NCBI RefSeq assembly: GCF_050947875.1
Contig: NC_134571.1
Span: forward strand, 227,674,024-227,738,023
Length of the DNA: 64,000 nt
Source: Dermacentor variabilis
Taxonomy: Eukaryota > Arthropoda > Arachnida > Ixodida > Ixodidae
Direction of reading: 5' to 3'
Shown here: positions 43,849 through 54,192 of the stretch, piece by piece
Layout of the letters: each line of letters starts with the position of its first letter
How positions within the stretch are numbered: the stretch's first letter is position 1
The notes under the pieces: model-generated
What the model was told of the DNA's origin: nothing
Database searches by the model: none
The model's input: the letters and a program-made list of their open reading frames with translations, nothing else
Program-made: the position numbers and the translations under genes

Positions 43849-46343
43849 CAGTTGAACCCACTTAAAATTATACTGATTTTAACAATATATCGGTTATGGC
43901 TGCTGCAGCGTCAACATTTGCACGTTTTCTATGGTGAAATAACCCGCTTACTACAATGCCCCCATGCCGCACTATCAGTTATAACGATGAAGTCTGGCTG
44001 CTGGGTGTCCCGGCCGAAAGTTAATGGAATGCAAAATTTTTGAAAAGAAAAAAGAATGATAAATACGAGCTGCTGCACAGTCGCCCGCTGACCCAACGCG
44101 CTCATACAATAGCACCTCTTTCCAGCTTTCTTTGCATCGCCAGTCTCACGCTCCTCTCTCCTGTCGCTCTGCCACCTCTCACAACACGAATGGGCTGCGC
44201 TCATGGCTCTACGCCCCACCACCCTTCGAAACACCAATGGACTGCACCAACTGCTCTGGTCTCAGATTGCTCCCTGGCCCCTTATTCTGCATAGTTCTGC
44301 CAACGGATTAAGTCCCTCATGCACGTCCTTGTTGGCTGCATCGAAGTCATTTCTGGCCACGTGGGTACTTCGCCTCATTTGACTCGCTGCCGAAACAGAA
44401 CACGGCTGATCTGCCCCCTGGTTATTGGCAATGCACGACATTGCCGGTGAAAAGAAAGCACACTGCTATATATAGATTTGAAAATGAAGTGCAGCATTGT
44501 GAAAGACTACGCAGACGGTAAAGAAGTGTGTGACTTGGTCGAGAAGTATGGGCTATCGCAACCAACCGTGTCGACAATCATCCGCTCAGCAGAGAAGTTT
44601 GACGAAAAAAACTGCTCAATAGACAACGGGCGCAAACATGTTTGTCAAGGTGCCTATAAGGAGGTGGAAGAGGCCCTCTACGAGTGGTTTCTCAGTGCTC
44701 CTGCCATGAACTTGCCCATCACCGGGCCAATTTTGGCCCCAAAGGCAAAGCAGTTTGCCTTACTCATCAACAATGTGGGCTTTCAGCCAGCTGGCGGCTG
44801 GGTACAGCACTTCAAAGAGGGGCATGGTATTCAAAGCCAGCAACGGCAAGGGAGCTTTGCTTGACGTGGAGGCAAAGCAGAAGTGGGCGGAGAAAACGCT
44901 GCCGCACATCCTCGACAACTACGCTGACAACACCAACGTACGCAATAATGACGAAACAGGACTGCTCTTATAGATGTTGCCGTCCAAGACGCGTGCATTC
45001 AAAGGAGACACCTGTAAGGGCAGCAAACACAACATGCTGAGCCTCACTGTGTTTTTGTGCGTCAACATGGATGGGAGCAACAAGTGCCCTGCATTTGTCA
45101 TCAGGAGATAAAAAGATTCCCGCTGCTTCCGCGGTGTTGCCAGGATACTAGTATACTACCGCCTCAATTTTTTGATGAGTGGCTCTTGGAGTTCGATCAA
45201 TGTATGGAGCAAACAAAGAGGAAGGTGGCACTCATCCTAGATAATTTTAGTGCTCAGCACTCCATGTCTAAGCTCTCAAGCGTGGAGGTTTTTTTTCCTG
45301 CCACTGAACAAGACGGCAGGCTCGCAGCTTCATGAACGCTGGCATGATTGCCAATTTTAAGCTGAGGTATCGTTGCAGGGTCTTAAACAAGGTAGTCTCG
45401 TTGATGGACATGCCCACAAGGACAGGCAGGAAGCAACCAAACTTTTGATGGCCGTTAAGTTTATCTTTGGTGCATGGTCCGAAGTAAGTGCTTCTCCGGT
45501 ACGGAACTGCTTTAGGAGAGTGTGCTAAGTGACTTAAATGCAGCCTGTGAAGCTCCCACTAATGAAGTGATGCCTGAACTTTGGTCCGCAGCTGACGAGA
45601 ATGCTACAGCATTCAAAGAGTTACTACATGCAGACAGCGCATTACAAACATGAGAACTTTTAACTGATGAGGCGATCGTCATGAATGTGCTTGCATCGGA
45701 TAGCGTCGGTGACAGTAACAGCAGCGATGACCCGGTAGGGCAGGCAGCCTCAACGTTGTCCTCGCAGGAGGCCCTGCAGATGATTGCCACTCCGGGGCTT
45801 TGTTTATGATGAGCACCAGGATGCCTTTGGGAACAATGTCGGCAAACTTCGCGTAAAGCAAGCAAGGCTGATAGACATGGGGTTTTCTCATGCAAGCCAG
45901 TAAGGTGAGGTGCTTGCGGCCATCTCCCCCCCCGCATTTCTTCTGGATTTCTCAAGCTGAAGGACTGCTGCGGCAACCTTCTCACATTTTTTTCAAAGGC
46001 CCTTTTATGGGCCAGCGATGCGATGCCTCAGCGGAGCTCGCACGTTACTTGCTGCCACTGACTCTATTGGCAGTTATAGCAGTGCTATTCTTGAATGCCA
46101 CGTGTAAGAAGCCGCGCTTCTTACACGCGATCGGAGTGTACAGGAAGCAGAGTTAAACAGTTAAACAAGTCAACACAATCAGCAGCCGGATGGAGGAAGG
46201 TGGTGGGGAGGGGCACTGGTCTCCCCGCCCTTATAGCTTTCTTATAACAGCTCTGCCATCCCCCTATTTTGCTTTCTTTCATGCAATACAATTATAACAA
46301 TGGAATTTTCGTGGCCCTTGATATTGTTAAGTGGGTATGACTG
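43849..46343 (+). mobile_element. Tigger-like transposon, near full length
   Basis: The left end CAGTTGAACCCACTTAAAAT and the right end, reversed, CAGTCATACCCACTTAACAA are inverted ends. TA follows the right end (46344-46345); the left flank reads CA, probably a mutated TA. The 2.5-kb length is close to that of complete Tigger/pogo elements. The transposase frame (44478 onward) is on the plus strand. A 3' fragment of an RTE-like LINE abuts the right end. Confidence 0.75.
44478..45700 (+). pseudogene. Tigger-like DDE transposase, broken
   Basis: Domains in order across frame shifts. A CENP-B-type helix-turn-helix comes first ('MKMKCSIVKDYADGKEVCDL', 'YGLSQPTVSTIIRS'), then a second DNA-binding domain ('VEEALYEWFLSAPAMNLPI' to 'GGWVQHFKEGHGI'), then the DDE nuclease. 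Catalytic carboxylates appear in 'NNDETGLLL' (44946 area), 'VNMDGSNKCP' (45063 area) and 'LILDNFSAQHS' (45234 area). Frames used are 44478-44864, 44755-44973, then 45057-45335, with a stop after 'ETGLLL'. The protein cuts TA-flanked ends and pastes the element elsewhere. After 45335 similarity decays. The start at 44478 is plausible: the expected N-terminal basic residues follow it. Confidence 0.75.
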
Positions 46344-46344
46344 T

Positions 46345-46345
<1 letters not shown>

Positions 46346-46389
<44 letters not shown>

Positions 46390-46440
46390 TTTCTATGTCC
46401 ACTGCAGGACGAAGGCATCTTCCAGCGATCTAACATAAAT
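46346..46440 (-). repeat. RTE-like LINE 3' end with (CTG)n tail
   Basis: About twelve CAG units (plus strand) at 46353-46386 are followed by 'tatttctatgtccactgcag' and 'gacgaaggcatcttcc'. The motif 'cactgcaggac-aaggc-tct' also starts the 3' UTR of the RTE-like LINE at 15372 ('cactgcagggcaaaggcctc'), so this is a short 3' fragment on the minus strand. Confidence 0.65.
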
Positions 46441-46750
46441 TTCAGGCCACGGCACTGCATTTCTTGGGCCACGCTTACCAATCATGTTGCTACAGGTCCT
46501 GACACTGTTCACGCTGGGCCAACTGCCATCGGATTCATGAATTGTGCTCTTAAACTCTGGACTGGACGAAATGTGCCTGACCACTGCGGCCACCTTATTG
46601 CACAGTGACACAAGGGAATGCGCCGAGTCGGTGGATCGTCTCAATGGCCCACCCACCACATCTGGTGAACGCATGGGTATCTTTCTGGCCATGTGGAACT
46701 AGATCTACTTTATCAACAACTTCCCAGGGGGGCTCAAGAAGGTGCACTTT
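46441..46750. other. Non-coding stretch
   Basis: Overlapping frames on both strands (46300-46608, 46393-46692) without motifs. Confidence 0.35.
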
Positions 46751-47050
46751 TCAGTTCAGTTCAGTTTATTTCCTTAAAGGCCCCATTTCAGGGGGGTGTT
46801 ACATAAGGGGTGGGATTACATTTTGAATAAGAAAAAACAAATGGCAAAGATTATTTAACATTGAAGACGATCAGTTACGCATACTTCGAAAGAAGATGAT
46901 GCAGCGATGGAGACGATGTCAGGGTAGGCTGTTCCAGTCTGTAGCTACTCTAAAAAATAACGAAGGAGAAAACATAGTAGCAGTGTGCAGTGATGGGCGG
47001 GCAACTTGAAACGGATGACTGCTGTGATGGGATATGCATGCTGTGGCTGT
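46751..47050 (-). pseudogene. CR1-like LINE 3' end
   Basis: Minus-strand reading gives a CR1-like C-terminal block ('SHPFQVARPSLHTATMF', then 'RVATDWNSLP'). A 3' UTR with 'tgaaatggggcctttaagg' follows, then an 'ataaactgaactgaactga' tail. It could be the displaced end of the LINE that continues at 49456, separated by the LINE at 47055-49455, but about 70 residues are missing at that junction. Confidence 0.6.
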
Positions 47051-47288
47051 AACATTTCATTTCATTTCATTTATTAATACTGTCAGCTTCATTCAGGGGC
47101 TGCAACAGGAGTGGAAAAAACGAAACTGAACAGCGAAATAAGTAGTACAGAACATATTGAAAACCACAGTTATACATTAGTTAAAGAAAAAAAAAGATCA
47201 TCTCGTGAAATGCACACATAAAAAAAAACAAAAAATGCATCACTCAGAAATCAGAACAGCAATCTTATGCAGCAGCAATCTGACCTCA

Positions 47289-48164
47289 TCACCCTATGCT
47301 AGTGCCATAGATGAAATTATCTAAGTGGCGTAGAAATTCAGCTGATGATGTCGACCGAACAGCAGAATCTGGAAGAGAGTTCCAGTCTCTACAAGTTCGG
47401 GGAAAATAACTAAACTTGAAACAATTATTTTTTATAGTCGGCAATGGGATAAACTTACTATGACGATGCCTTGATGTTTCATTAGTTTTGATCTCAAAGT
47501 AATCTGACTTATTTATTTTCAGATAATTATTGATAATGAGGTAAAGAGTTTTTAGTCTTTCATATCTGGTCCTGGTTTCTTGCATAGGTAGTTGGGCTTG
47601 TTGGCAGAGTTCTGTTGAAGAATGGTTCCGGCGGTATTTATTAAAGATAAACCTTACAGGGAATCGCTGAATCCTATCAAGCTTGTGACGATTAGTTGCT
47701 GTGTGAGGATCCCATATTACTTTAGCATATTCGATTATCGGTCTGACTAGGGTTTTGTAAGCGAGGCACCTTACATCCGGAATAGCACTGTGCATAGTGC
47801 GTCGCAGGCACCATAGTGTTTTAAAAGCTTTCGAAGTGACAATTCCAATGTGGGCATTCCATCATAGATCTGATGTAATTGTTATGCCTAGGTATTTATA
47901 CTGATCGACTCTTTCAAGCATATAACCGTTGATTTGATAATTGTAATCAAGAACATTTTTCTTTCTAGTTACTGACATGAACACCGACTTTTTAAAGTTT
48001 AACTCCATCTGCCGGTCGTTACACCGTTTTACTATTCTTTGCAGGTTTAAATTTAATTTCATCTGATCGTCAACTGTATTTACGGTACTGTACATCACAC
48101 AGTCGTCTGCAAAAAGTCTTAATGGAACATCAATGTTACTTTGTAAATCATTAATAAAGATCAA
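47289..48164 (-). pseudogene. LINE RT, second half and C-terminal domain
   Basis: 48164-47862 starts at 'MIFINDLQSNIDVPLRLF' with catalytic 'FADDCVMYS' and continues to 'YKYLGITITSDL'. 47795-47289 holds the C-terminal region with 'RIQRFPVRFIFNKYRRN' and 'FKFSYFPRTCRDWNSLP'. Catalytic Asp-Asp is intact, but RT blocks 1-4 are missing because of the internal deletion. Confidence 0.75.
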
Positions 48165-48248
48165 AAATAGGAGTGCGCCTAAGACGCTACCTTGCGGTAC
48201 ACCAGAAGCAACGTGAAGTATGTTGGACTGACAACCTCTAACAGTTAG

Positions 48249-48608
48249 TTACATACTGTTCACGAGAGGACATATACCAGGACGTCTACCGGAGCATTTG
48301 GAGCCCTGTAAACAACGAAGACTGTTTGTGTATCTAATTTTATCTTGACCCATAGCGCTTCTACGCCATTCATATCTGGAAGTACAGAAAATGCTATGTT
48401 GTCTTTGATAATGCAACTCCCCACCCCCCCCTCTGTCTTCTCGATCCCTTCTTACTATTTTATAGTTAGGAGGGGTGACTTCAGTGTCGAGTACATCCTT
48501 GTGCAGCCAAGTTTCGGCGACTACTATTAGGTGAGGTTCATGTTCTATGATTAGGCTTTCTAATTCGACAAGTTTATTTAATATGCTTCTGGCATTCACA
48601 TTTATCAC
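48249..48608 (-). pseudogene. LINE endonuclease, N-terminal fragment
   Basis: 'MINVNARSILNKLVELESLI', then 'HEPHLIVVAETWLHKDVLD', matches the start of APE-type LINE endonucleases: the N-x-R-S-I/L-x-N-K block and the catalytic Glu in 'AETWL'. After about residue 75 the frame fails and the rest of the nuclease is deleted. It follows ORF1 closely, with only ~30 bp between the two frames. Confidence 0.75.
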
Positions 48609-48638
48609 TTTGAACGGTTTTGACCCTGTGTTCCTGCA

Positions 48639-49441
48639 TCAATTGCCACTCCCAGAAGGGGTATGGCATTTGTACCTTTGTTTCGTAGTTTCGTCCCAGG
48701 CGTAAAGGATTTTGTTCACCTTCATCTTATCGAATACCATCTTTACCTTGGCCCCGTTTTTCCTTTCGTCAGCAGTGGTATTCCAGAGTTTTTTACGAAT
48801 ATCATGCACTCTTTTAGAATAGTCCTCTGAAATGCTTATTTTCCCTCCTTTAAGCTTGTAGCAATTATTCATAATCTTAGTTTTTTCCCTAAAATCACCA
48901 ATCCTAGGGATAACTGGACGATGCTTACCAGGATTCACCTTACCAAGACTGTGTATTCTCTCAATGGTACATAGCTTCTCTCCGAGTTTTGCCTCAAAAA
49001 CATCGTCGTTTACTTTTTCCAGCAATGTTTCTTCGTTTTCATTCTCTTCTTCCAGTGTACCTCTTACAATCAGGTTGCTACGCCGGGATTGATTTTCCAA
49101 GCCATCGACTTGTTTAGCTAGTGCAGCGATTTCCGCCTGACAATCACTCATAGTAGTCTCAATATTTGATAGCCTTATTTGGGATTTCTCTAGGACCACG
49201 AGTTTTGCTTCGATGGAATTGAGTCTTGTTTGCATTTTCACTATACCTGCCTCAGACGAAGCTTGTTTTTCTTGAATTTGAGTAACTTTGGCCAAAATAT
49301 CTTTTTGGGTTGTAGAATTTCATTTAGGGTGGCTTCAGAAACAGGCCCCAGGTTTTCCTCTACATCCCCTGAAACCTTAAGCAGTATGCACGCCATTGAA
49401 AAACAGTTGCAGACACAATCAAGCAGCACTTGTGGACACAC
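48639..49441 (-). CDS. CR1-like ORF1 protein (coiled coil, RNA-binding type)
   Basis: Two adjoining frames. 49441-49241 carries the N-terminus with a degenerate 2A-like 'LLKVSGDVEENLGP'. 49295-48639 (218 codons) has a long coiled coil with regular Leu/Ile/Val spacing (residues ~5-70), then 'LENQSRRSNLIVRGTLEEEN', which resembles the start of the RRM-like domain in L1/CR1 ORF1 proteins. A C-terminal part with 'KTKIMNNCYKLKGGKISIS' follows. Such proteins form trimers, bind LINE RNA and act as chaperones in the RNP. One shift joins the two frames near 49270. It ends just upstream of the endonuclease frame. Confidence 0.7.
49343..49369 (-). other. Degenerate 2A-like motif
   Basis: Encodes G-D-V-E-E-N-L-G-P. 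The invariant Pro after Asn is Leu, which should abolish skipping. It sits at the same N-terminal ORF1 position as the intact motif at 18457-18483. Confidence 0.65.
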
Positions 49442-49455
49442 ATATGGTGCTTGAT

Positions 49456-49863
49456 TGCAAGAAGAGGGGTGGTAGTCCAGATCTAGATTGTGCTTTCAAA
49501 GATGAAATATGGACTTTGTATGAATATGAGTAATAAATGAATCAGACGGCACGATTTTGAGTGGCTTCCAACACTGTGATTGGATAGGCTTGCTATGGGC
49601 TCAAGATGGCAAATCCATATTGTAATTTAGATCTTACAAGTGATTTATATGCGAGCAACTTAACATGTGCTGGGGAAAGGCAGAGGTGGTGCTTAAGAAA
49701 ACAGAGAGCTTTGTTCGATGCTGAAATGATGTTACTAATATGGGTGCGCCACGATAAATTTGAAGAGAGGGCGACTCCTAGATATTTATATGATGGTACT
49801 AGCTCAATCAATTTGTTAGAAATTGAATAATAAAAGTGAGAAGGACTGTGATGACGATAGAAA
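49456..49863 (-). pseudogene. CR1-like LINE (outer host of the nest), 3' part
   Basis: The minus strand reads '[19 protein letters not shown]', '[18 protein letters not shown]' and, after a stop, 'VLEATQNRAV'. It is the direct continuation of the LINE at 57559-58380, split by the Tigger-like element. Removing 49866-57556 and one TA restores an unbroken frame across the join. The copy is cut on its 3' side near 49455. Confidence 0.8.
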
Positions 49864-50003
49864 TACAGTAAAACCTCATTAAACCGTACCCGCTTAAACA
49901 GTAGTTTCGTTTTAAAAGTAGTAAAGTCAAATCCCCAACTCAGCAGCCATTGAACATAATGTGTCTTGTATCCGCATAAACCGTACCAGCTTATTGCGTA
50001 CGC

Positions 50004-50737
50004 TGTTAAGAATGGCGAGCTGCAATGCAGGATTGCCACCCAATTACGACTGGGGAACAAGACGCGCATCCCCCACTCTCCATCGCTTCAGCTAGGATGC
50101 GTTCGATGAAGCGCGATTTGTGCTGAAAACCGCCGCCATCCTCTAGTCCCATCGCCGTTGTGACAGAATGAGTTCGGCGGACGAACTATTGTGCCCGAAC
50201 TCCCCAGCGCGGACCTGATCTGCTACGCTTGCGCGAGCTGCCGCGGGAAAGCCGTTTTTTGTTGCTTCCCACGCGCCGACCGGGACGCAAGACTAGCTAC
50301 CCAGAATGGCTCCGAGCTTCCCGGAACGGCTCCCCTCTGGCGTCGGCTCCGGACATCGGAATGTGTGTGCCTTTGTGTGTGTAAACGGTCCTGCGGGGCG
50401 GCGGCTAGTTTTGCGATGAAACACGAACATTCGCCGCCTTGTATCGCCGGTGGACCGAGTGTTTAAAAACTGCTGTTGTGCGGGTGCTCGACACACTTTT
50501 CTTAAGCAGTCATGTTGGACTGACACTCTTTTTCTTAAGCAGTCATGTTAGACTGATTTAAATACTGTAAATAAACCCATATTCCTCGTTCTCGATGAGA
50601 AGCAGTTCCTCCCTTCATCAACGTCCTCAGCGTGGATAAGTTGGACGACGGCATGGGCCAGCTACCTTCGAATTCATGCCGGACTCCAATCTTGACAACG
50701 GATCACGAGCGACGGGATTGAGCCCCCAATCCTGACA
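50004..50737 (+). repeat. 5' LTR of the Gmr1-like element
   Basis: TGTTAAG...CCTGACA, 734 bp. It contains 'aataaa' near 50569 and two 'cttaagcagtcatgtt' repeats (50500-50550). It carries ~50 bp, around 50403-50455, absent from the 3' LTR. Confidence 0.9.
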
Positions 50738-50739
50738 AC

Positions 50740-50757
50740 TGGTGGCAGCAATGGGAT
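50740..50757 (+). other. Primer binding site
   Basis: 'TGGTGGCAGCAATGGGAT' starts two bases after the 5' LTR. TGG complements a tRNA CCA end. The tRNA is not identified. Confidence 0.65.
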
Positions 50758-50937
50758 GGACTTTGCGACATGGTGCTGTATCTGCGGTGAGTGCTTGGTT
50801 CTTGCTTTGACTCTCTAGGCTTCATTTTGTGGTTGTTCTGTTTAGAACTGTAGGGAAGCTAGATTGTTGAGTGTTAGCTAGGTTGTGTTTTCTTAGCTAG
50901 ATTTAGAGAGCAGAATCAAGGCAGTAAAGCAGCAATC

Positions 50938-52293
50938 ATGGAGTTAAGGACACTGCTGAGAGACGAGTTGTTGATTGTTGGTGAGGAACTTGGCCTACAT
51001 GTGCACAAGGAAATGCTAAAATCGGAATTATTGGAGCTAATTTCCGAAAAGGCCAGTGAGGAAGAAATTGAAATGGGGTTTGAACTTCTGAAAAAAAGAG
51101 AGAAACGGGACAGAGAAAGAGAAGAACGGGAAAGAGAAGAACGGAACAGAGAGAGAGAGGAACGCGATAAAGATCGCGAGTTAAGAAAAATGCAACTTGA
51201 ACTTGAAAGCAAACGTTTGGAGTTGTCTCAAGGAAGTGAAGGCGCTCTGGGACGATCAAGTGAGGCAGAATCGTACCGCATGGACAGGCTATTAAAGCCA
51301 TTTGAGGTCGGGACTGACATAGGCTTGTTCCTAAGCAATTTTGAAAGGACTTGCGAAAAGATGAACTTCGGCCCGAGTACATGGCCACAGCGGTTGCTGT
51401 CTATGTTGCCGTGTGAGGCGGTGGAAGTAATCGCCAGACTGAGTGCTCAGGATGCATATGATTATGCAAAAGTTAAGGCTAGTCTCCTGAAGAAATACCA
51501 CCTTTCAGCCGAAGCTTTTCAGCAAAGGTTTAGGAGCACAGGCAAGAAAGATAGCGAGGGATATCCGGAGTTTGCATATAGCTTAAAGGCCAACCTAGTC
51601 GAGTGGCTTAAAAGCGCGGAAGCGTACGACAGCAGAGACATGATCATTGAATGCATGTGTCTAGAGCAGTTTTACAAAACCATCCCCCAAGCTGTGAAAC
51701 TGTGGATGCAAGACAGAGGGAATGTAAACGCTGTGGAAAGGGCGGCCGAATTAGCTGAAGAGTACGCAACCCGTAGAAAGTTGAACGCCGAGGACGGAAA
51801 CTTGGACGGTCGAAATGTACCGCAGAAACCATTTCCGTTCAAAAGGGGTGCGCAGACTAGACGATCGGAGCCTGTAGACATGGCGGAAAAGCCCGCAGAA
51901 AAGAGCGAGGAGAAACTTAACGGAGAAACCGCACAAAAAGAACAGAAAAGAAAATTCGAATCTTTTAGACCAATTCGCTGTTACAAATGCCACAAACTGG
52001 GACATATAGCTGTAAACTGTGGGAAGTCTAGCGTAGTTTTCTCCTACGTGGAGGAAAAAGATGAGAATATGGAACTTTTAAGTCCAAATCTTCACGACCT
52101 GCAAGTTAATGGAAAACCATGCCGAGTGCTAAGAGACAGTGTCGCTATGATGGACATTGTCCATCCATCTTACGTGACGGTAGATGACTTCACCGGAGAA
52201 GTAGCATGGATAAAACAGGTTGTAGAAGAACACAGCGTGTCTGCCCATGGCCAAAGTCAAAATCAATGGACCATTCGGGGAGCTAGAGACTGA
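50938..52293 (+). CDS. Gag (SCAN-like capsid, CCHC knuckle) and protease start
   Basis: An intact 451-codon frame. Residues 1-40 ('LRDELLIVGEELGL', 'KSELLELI') have SAP-like helix spacing. Residues 45-100 are a highly charged Glu/Arg coiled coil. Residues 190-280 ('AFQQRFRSTGKK', 'IIECMCLEQFYKTIPQAVKL', 'ERAAELAEEY') resemble the SCAN dimerisation domain, whose vertebrate form is thought to derive from Gmr1-like gag. C348-x2-C-x4-H-x4-C361 is the nucleocapsid knuckle. After it, 'VNGKPCRVLRDSVAMMDIV' looks like a retropepsin start with D-S-V-A at the active-site position, where D-T/S-G-A is usual. Gag assembles the particle. The frame ends where it overlaps the integrase frame by 47 bases; a frame change there separates gag-protease from integrase. 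Confidence 0.85.
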   Translation: MELRTLLRDELLIVGEELGLHVHKEMLKSELLELISEKASEEEIEMGFELLKKREKRDREREEREREERNREREERDKDRELRKMQLELESKRLELSQGSEGALGRSSEAESYRMDRLLKPFEVGTDIGLFLSNFERTCEKMNFGPSTWPQRLLSMLPCEAVEVIARLSAQDAYDYAKVKASLLKKYHLSAEAFQQRFRSTGKKDSEGYPEFAYSLKANLVEWLKSAEAYDSRDMIIECMCLEQFYKTIPQAVKLWMQDRGNVNAVERAAELAEEYATRRKLNAEDGNLDGRNVPQKPFPFKRGAQTRRSEPVDMAEKPAEKSEEKLNGETAQKEQKRKFESFRPIRCYKCHKLGHIAVNCGKSSVVFSYVEEKDENMELLSPNLHDLQVNGKPCRVLRDSVAMMDIVHPSYVTVDDFTGEVAWIKQVVEEHSVSAHGQSQNQWTIRGARD

Positions 52294-53755
52294 GGCTGCA
52301 GTTTCCAAATTTTTGTCACTGCAGTATCCTTACATTTTTTCGAATCGTTCGAATCAGTTACTGCGAGAAAAAGGGCTCAAACTGGGAGAGGGCATAGTAC
52401 AAGCATTGACCCGAGGCCAAGCTCGTAAGATCGCGGCGCTTTCGGCTGAAAATGCGCAAGCTCCTCCAGCGGAAGCAGAAAAGGGGATAACTTCAATACC
52501 CGAATTCAAGCAAGGCCCGAGGGACAAAAGAACAGTTGAGGAAAGCCTGCCAGCTGACCAGCTCAATGAGAGCGTAGCACTAGAGTGTCAAAGTTCTAGC
52601 CTGCAGGAAGAGCAAGCTGACGCACTCACAAGCGAGACAGGGTCGTTATTATTACCGACCTCAAAGAACTTTGATCAGCTCTTACGTGTGGATAGAGAGT
52701 CACTGGCAGCTGAGCAAAAGAATGATGAGAGCTTTGCTAAATTACATGACACAGCTAAAGAAGGCATTGCTAGGCGCAACGTGACGATACATGAGAGAGG
52801 AGGATTGTTGTATTGGAACTACAGAGATCGAAAGGGCAGGATTTTAGATCAGTTAGTCGTACCTACTAAGTACAGGGAGGACCTTTTGAGTCTATGTCAT
52901 GGAAATGGTTGGTCCGGCCCCCTAGGCATAAACAAATCGAAGGAAAGATTGCTTATGGAATACTACTGGCCTGGCTGTTTCAAAGACGTAGAAAACTTTG
53001 TAAGATCATGCGACGCCTGCCAGCGTTCTGGTAAACCAGGAGAGACATGGAAAGCTCCACTGAAGGTAGTGCCCTTAATAACAGAGCCTTTCAGACGACT
53101 TGTAATAGACACGGTAGGGCCTCTTCCAAAAACAAAATCGGGCTACAGGTACTTGTTTACCATGCTGTGTCTGGCTACCAAGTTTCCAGAAGCAATCCCT
53201 TTGAAAGAGCTCAGCTCCACCGAAGTAGTAGACGCGCTTTTGACAGTGTTTGCACGAGTTGGGTTTCCAGCCGAAATTCAGGCAGATCAAGGGTCAGTAT
53301 TCACGAGCGCACTGACTTCCACATTCTTGCAGAAGTGCGCAGTAAAGTTAATACACAGTTCGGTCTATCACCCTCAGTCAAACAGTGTAGAGAGGTGGCA
53401 TTCGGTGCTTAAGCGAGTTTTGCGTGCGCTCTGTTACGAGCACAAGGAGGACTGGGAGAACTGTCTGCCGGCAACACTGTTTGCTTTGCGAACGGTTCCA
53501 CATGAAGCGACAGGGTTCTCGCCAGCAGAACTAGTGTATGGGAAGACACTCCGTTCTCCACTGAGAATGTTAAGAGAGATGTGGGAGGAAAGAGGGGAGA
53601 GTCCAACAGTGGTTGAATACGTGCTAAATTTACTGGAACGGCTAAGCGCAACCCAAGAACTAGTCGGAAAGAAAATGGGAATAGCTCAAAAGAAGCCAAA
53701 TTCTATTACGACAATAATGCGAGGCTTCGTACGTTTAACGCCGGAGACCAGGTAA
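52247..53755 (+). pseudogene. Protease end and integrase of the Gmr1-like element
   Basis: A 502-codon frame. Residues 1-65 continue the protease ('LETEAAVSKFLSLQYPYIF'). From about 210 comes integrase: H218...C255-x2-C258 ('SCDACQR'). The second His of the H-H-C-C set is replaced by Pro ('WSGPLG'). The catalytic core has D288 ('VIDTVGPLP'), D347 ('QADQGSVF') and E382 ('SNSVERWH'), with 34 residues between D347 and E382. The frame is lost at 'TPETR' and continues shifted at 53755 with the C-terminal domain. Integrase inserts the cDNA. Its place ahead of RT is the key structural feature. Confidence 0.85.
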
Positions 53756-54189
53756 TGATCCTCAAACCTTCAAGAAAGAACAAGCTTGAAGTTCACTGGG
53801 ACGGGCCCGTTAAAGTGTTGCACAAACTTACAGATACTAACTATGCTTTGAGAATGCCCAGTCGCAGGAAGGAAGTGAGGACATATCACTGTAATTTCAT
53901 GAAGCCGTATGTAGAGCGGAGCGGAGTCGTTAACTATACGATCAAAGAGCAGGATGGCACTAGTACCAAGTTTAAAGAGTATAGGGCGACCTCCAACTCT
54001 GAAATCGGCCTAGAAGAAGTAGTAGAACACTCGGTAAGCTCACACGCTCTAAGACCCGAGCAGCTAGATGAGCTAAAAGAGGTGTTAGGGGAATATCTCG
54101 ACCGATTCAGCGATCGGCCGGGTAGAACTGAACTAATAACGCATGAAATTGAGTTGACATCAACCGAACCAGCAAGATCAAAGCCTTAA
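53755..54189 (+). pseudogene. Integrase C-terminal domain and linker to RT
   Basis: 'KNKLEVHWDGPVKVLHKL' and 'TNYALRMPSRRKEVRTYHC' are the gypsy integrase C-terminal SH3-like region ending in H-x-N. 'LREPQLDEL'-like and 'FSDRPGRTELITHEIEL' blocks, the usual lead-in to gypsy RT, follow. The frame is in phase with RT and separated from it only by a TAA at 54187-54189. This continuity shows that integrase and RT belong to one polyprotein in this order. Confidence 0.8.
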
Positions 54190-54192
54190 AGG

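Larger units (their letters stand above)
47055..49455 (-). mobile_element. CR1-like LINE with ORF1, internally deleted
   Basis: Minus-strand order: ORF1 (49441-48639), endonuclease start (48608-48249), then a jump into late RT (48164-47862) and the C-terminal domain (47795-47289), ending in (ATGAA)n repeats at 47055-47080. RT motifs 'LFADDCVMYSTV' and 'QYKYLGITITSDL' are present. The C-terminal domain has 'YKTLVRPIIEYAKVIWDP' and 'CRDWNSLPDSAV'. Most of the endonuclease and the first half of RT are missing, so the copy is non-autonomous. The 5' end near 49455 abuts another LINE fragment. Confidence 0.8.

Noticed and set aside
46605..46826. Short frames between the RTE tail and the CR1 3' end
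   Set aside because: No motif. They run into a LINE 3' UTR.
46751..49455. LINE at 47055-49455 as a clean insertion splitting the outer LINE
   Set aside because: Attractive, because LINE C-terminal sequence lies on both sides. However, the flanks show no clear target duplication and about 70 residues are missing at the join, so it is not claimed as a fourth nesting level.
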